Shown here: positions 62,177 through 64,000 of the stretch, in pieces | Layout: each line of letters starts with the position of its first letter | Numbering within the stretch: position 1 is the first letter of the stretch | Assembly (NCBI GenBank): GCA_010909165.1 | Contig: VJWM01000144.1 | Location: forward strand, 434,001 to 498,000 | From: Anthoceros angustus | Lineage: Eukaryota; Streptophyta; Anthocerotopsida; Anthocerotales; Anthocerotaceae | DNA: 64,000 nucleotides | Reading direction: 5' to 3' | The notes under the pieces: model-generated | The model's database searches: none | Told to the model about the DNA's origin: nothing | Seen by the model: only the letters and a program-made list of their open reading frames with translations | Translations under genes and position numbers: made by a program

Positions 62177-64000
62177 GTCGTAGCGGTGCAGAGAACTGGC
62201 ACAGTGCTCAACGTTCCTTTCATGTGTCGAAGAAGTCGTTTTTCCGCTTATCCCTGGATACTTGAGGTAGGAAGTGTTAAGCTGGCGGGTGATTCCTTGA
62301 TGGGTGAGAGTTTGTTGGAGAAAGATGGATGTGGTTTAGAGCCGTGGCAGCTGCTGAAATGTCAGTGGGAATAGATGGGCACATTTCCATCCTCTCCCGC
62401 CATGACAAGCTTGTTGTCTCCTGCAAGGCATACGCACTTTACAGCTCTCTTATCTGCACCAAGCCCGTGCAAGCGTTCTCCTGTGGCAACTTGGTGGGCA
62501 GAGCCCCGCTGCAGGCCAGGCCACTTGCGCACGAAGGTGCTTAGGCACTGGATCGCTTGTGCGAGGTGTCAAAAATATCTCCACCTTCCGTCCTACGCGA
62601 GCCCGGTCACTATACATAGTTCGTCGGGGTTTAATGCGAGGTTGCCTTGATCTAGTGGGGCCCACTGTCTCTCTCCTCTCCGTTGCCATCGGCACGGCCT
62701 GCCGTCTTCGGCGCCAAGCGGCTCATGTCATGCCTCATGTCATGAGCATGAGCTCATGTTATGACCATGTGCGCTACATACAGAACCCGTAAATTGCAGA
62801 GGCGAAACAAACCCTAAAACATGTTTCCATTTGAAATGGAAAGTAAGCATCATTTTTGGCGGGACCCTAAAACATATTTCCATTTGAAATGGAAAGAAAG
62901 CATCATTTTTGGCGAGTTCACTTCACACTGAACTCGATTAAGCAATACCTCCGTGCAGCCCGTGTTCTTGTTTAGCACACCGAATTGTGACTTGCAACAG
63001 CAACTAAGATGCAGATTGAAGATCTTCCCTACGGTTGGGAGGTACAAGAGCTGCCAGGTGGCTTGTTCAACATGCAACATCCAAGTTTTCATATAGCAAG
63101 ATGGTATGAGGTTGCTTCTAAGGATTGCGTGCCCACTATCTCTAGATTTGCCATTATTCCATGGAGCAGGGTGTCTAACTTGGTGTTAGGAGAAGGCAAG
63201 AATGCGCAGTTCCCCACATACTTTTGGAAGGAGACGGATAAGAAGCTAGTTGCCTCCAATAGCAGTCGTAAAATTAATGTTTGGGCTTATTTGTGCCACA
63301 CGAAACACTAATGTGCATTTGGGAAAGCTGATCTTCGTGATGATAATGCAGCAAAACAGGCTTCAAGCAGTGTAGGAAAACAGAAAGCCAAGATCTTGAG
63401 AGGTCAGAGTATCAAACATGGTTGCCAGTACCACTTTGATGTGAAGCAGCTTGCTATATGGCCACAACTAGCAGTTGTGTTTTGTGATTCATTTGAACAT
63501 GTAGACCAATGCAATCGCCAAACTTCAACATCGCAAACCCTCGCTCAAGGTTTGCTGCCCGTTTAAGTGAGGACATCCGTGCTGCTGTGAGGCAATGTCT
63601 ATTTGCTAGTGTAACAAAGAGGCAGATATACCTCGAGCATGTGGAGCAAGTAGAATTGAAAGCACAAGCTAGTGATTATGAACCTTGTCGAGATGATTTT
63701 TTACAGCCACACGACATTAACAACATTGCCTCTCAATTGTTTGAGGGGTTCTATCAGTATCACCCCAACAATGAGATTAGTGTTGGTTTGTGGATAGAGG
63801 CTCACAAGGATCTTGTATGGTATCATTCTGTTTCCTCCCCCTTAGTGATTGGCTTGCAAACTGATTTCCAGCATTCCATGATTGTGCAATTTGGGAATGG
63901 GAATGTCATATCCATGGACGCCACGTTCGGGACCAACAAATACAAGTTTCACCTGTACACATTTTTGGTGTTTGATAGTTACTATAACGGAGTACTGTTT
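62168..64000 (+). repeat. Third copy of the pre-transposase and transposase segment
   Basis: Matches 51025 onward at an offset of about 11,143 bases, with a few indels, to the end of the window. It includes the unassigned segment, the tandem palindrome pair and the 5' half of the transposase. Confidence 0.85.
63009..64000 (+). pseudogene. MULE transposase, copy M3, cut by the window end
   Basis: Starts MQIEDLPYGWEVQELPGGLF like M1. Differences include a short loss in the MQHPSFH region and an altered segment near 63240-63280 (SSRKINVWAYLCHTKH), where M1 shifts frame; here the frame reads further, so the two copies help reconstruct the original exon. The first catalytic-Asp region (SMDATFGTNKY) is present at the right edge. 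The downstream half lies outside the window. Confidence 0.75.

Overview
The window is nuclear DNA of a land plant. The single-copy genes carry short GT-AG introns (about 70-130 bases, one of 402). They include a PLS-type PPR protein with a DYW-like C-terminus, three Gnk2-type secreted cysteine proteins, and a MurF ligase of the kind used for plastid peptidoglycan. MurF together with a large DYW-class PPR repertoire and compact introns points to a seedless plant; a Selaginella-like lycophyte is my best guess, but the sequence does not prove it.

Layout. 1-3.5 kb: GC-rich repeats and a decayed LTR retrotransposon (minus strand) with a recognisable primer-binding site. 4.6-17.9 kb: gene-dense. 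A cyclophilin (-) and a CIA30 complex-I assembly factor (+) are head-to-head; CIA30 is tail-to-tail with a 16-exon CCR4-NOT subunit NOT3 (-). NOT3 is head-to-head with an intronless PPR editing-factor-like gene (+), followed by PPR relics and a secreted VPS62/DUF946-like gene (-). 18-24.4 kb: AT-rich, with a possible 1.6-kb element bounded by 21-bp inverted repeats and a cluster of three intact plus one truncated Gnk2 genes. 26.1-31.3 kb: U2A' (-) and SmF (+), two spliceosomal genes, are divergent; then OST3/OST6 (+) and MurF (-) converge.

31.3-64 kb is a rearranged, repeat-driven region. A dynamin-derived unit (C-terminal stalk and GED, no GTPase domain found) recurs at least eight times in both orientations. 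Between copies lie a long intronless CHAT-protease gene with a 1,573-bp tandem duplication of its 3' end, PPR relics, and an unrecognised gene at 46.7-47.9 kb. From 51 kb on there is a Mutator-like transposase in a giant palindrome (arms about 2.8 and 3.2 kb, 2-base spacer), then a mosaic of direct and inverted copies joined at 4-12 bp microhomologies, then a third transposase copy running off the end.

Several otherwise good genes (PPR, MurF) and the inverted or tandem duplicate arms show one-base losses, often in short homopolymers. This resembles uncorrected long-read sequence, so the palindrome, mosaic and tandem duplication may be partly or wholly assembly artefacts. Exon coordinates for cyclophilin, CIA30, NOT3, VPS62-like, SmF and MurF were derived by hand from splice consensus, reading-frame continuity and family conservation.
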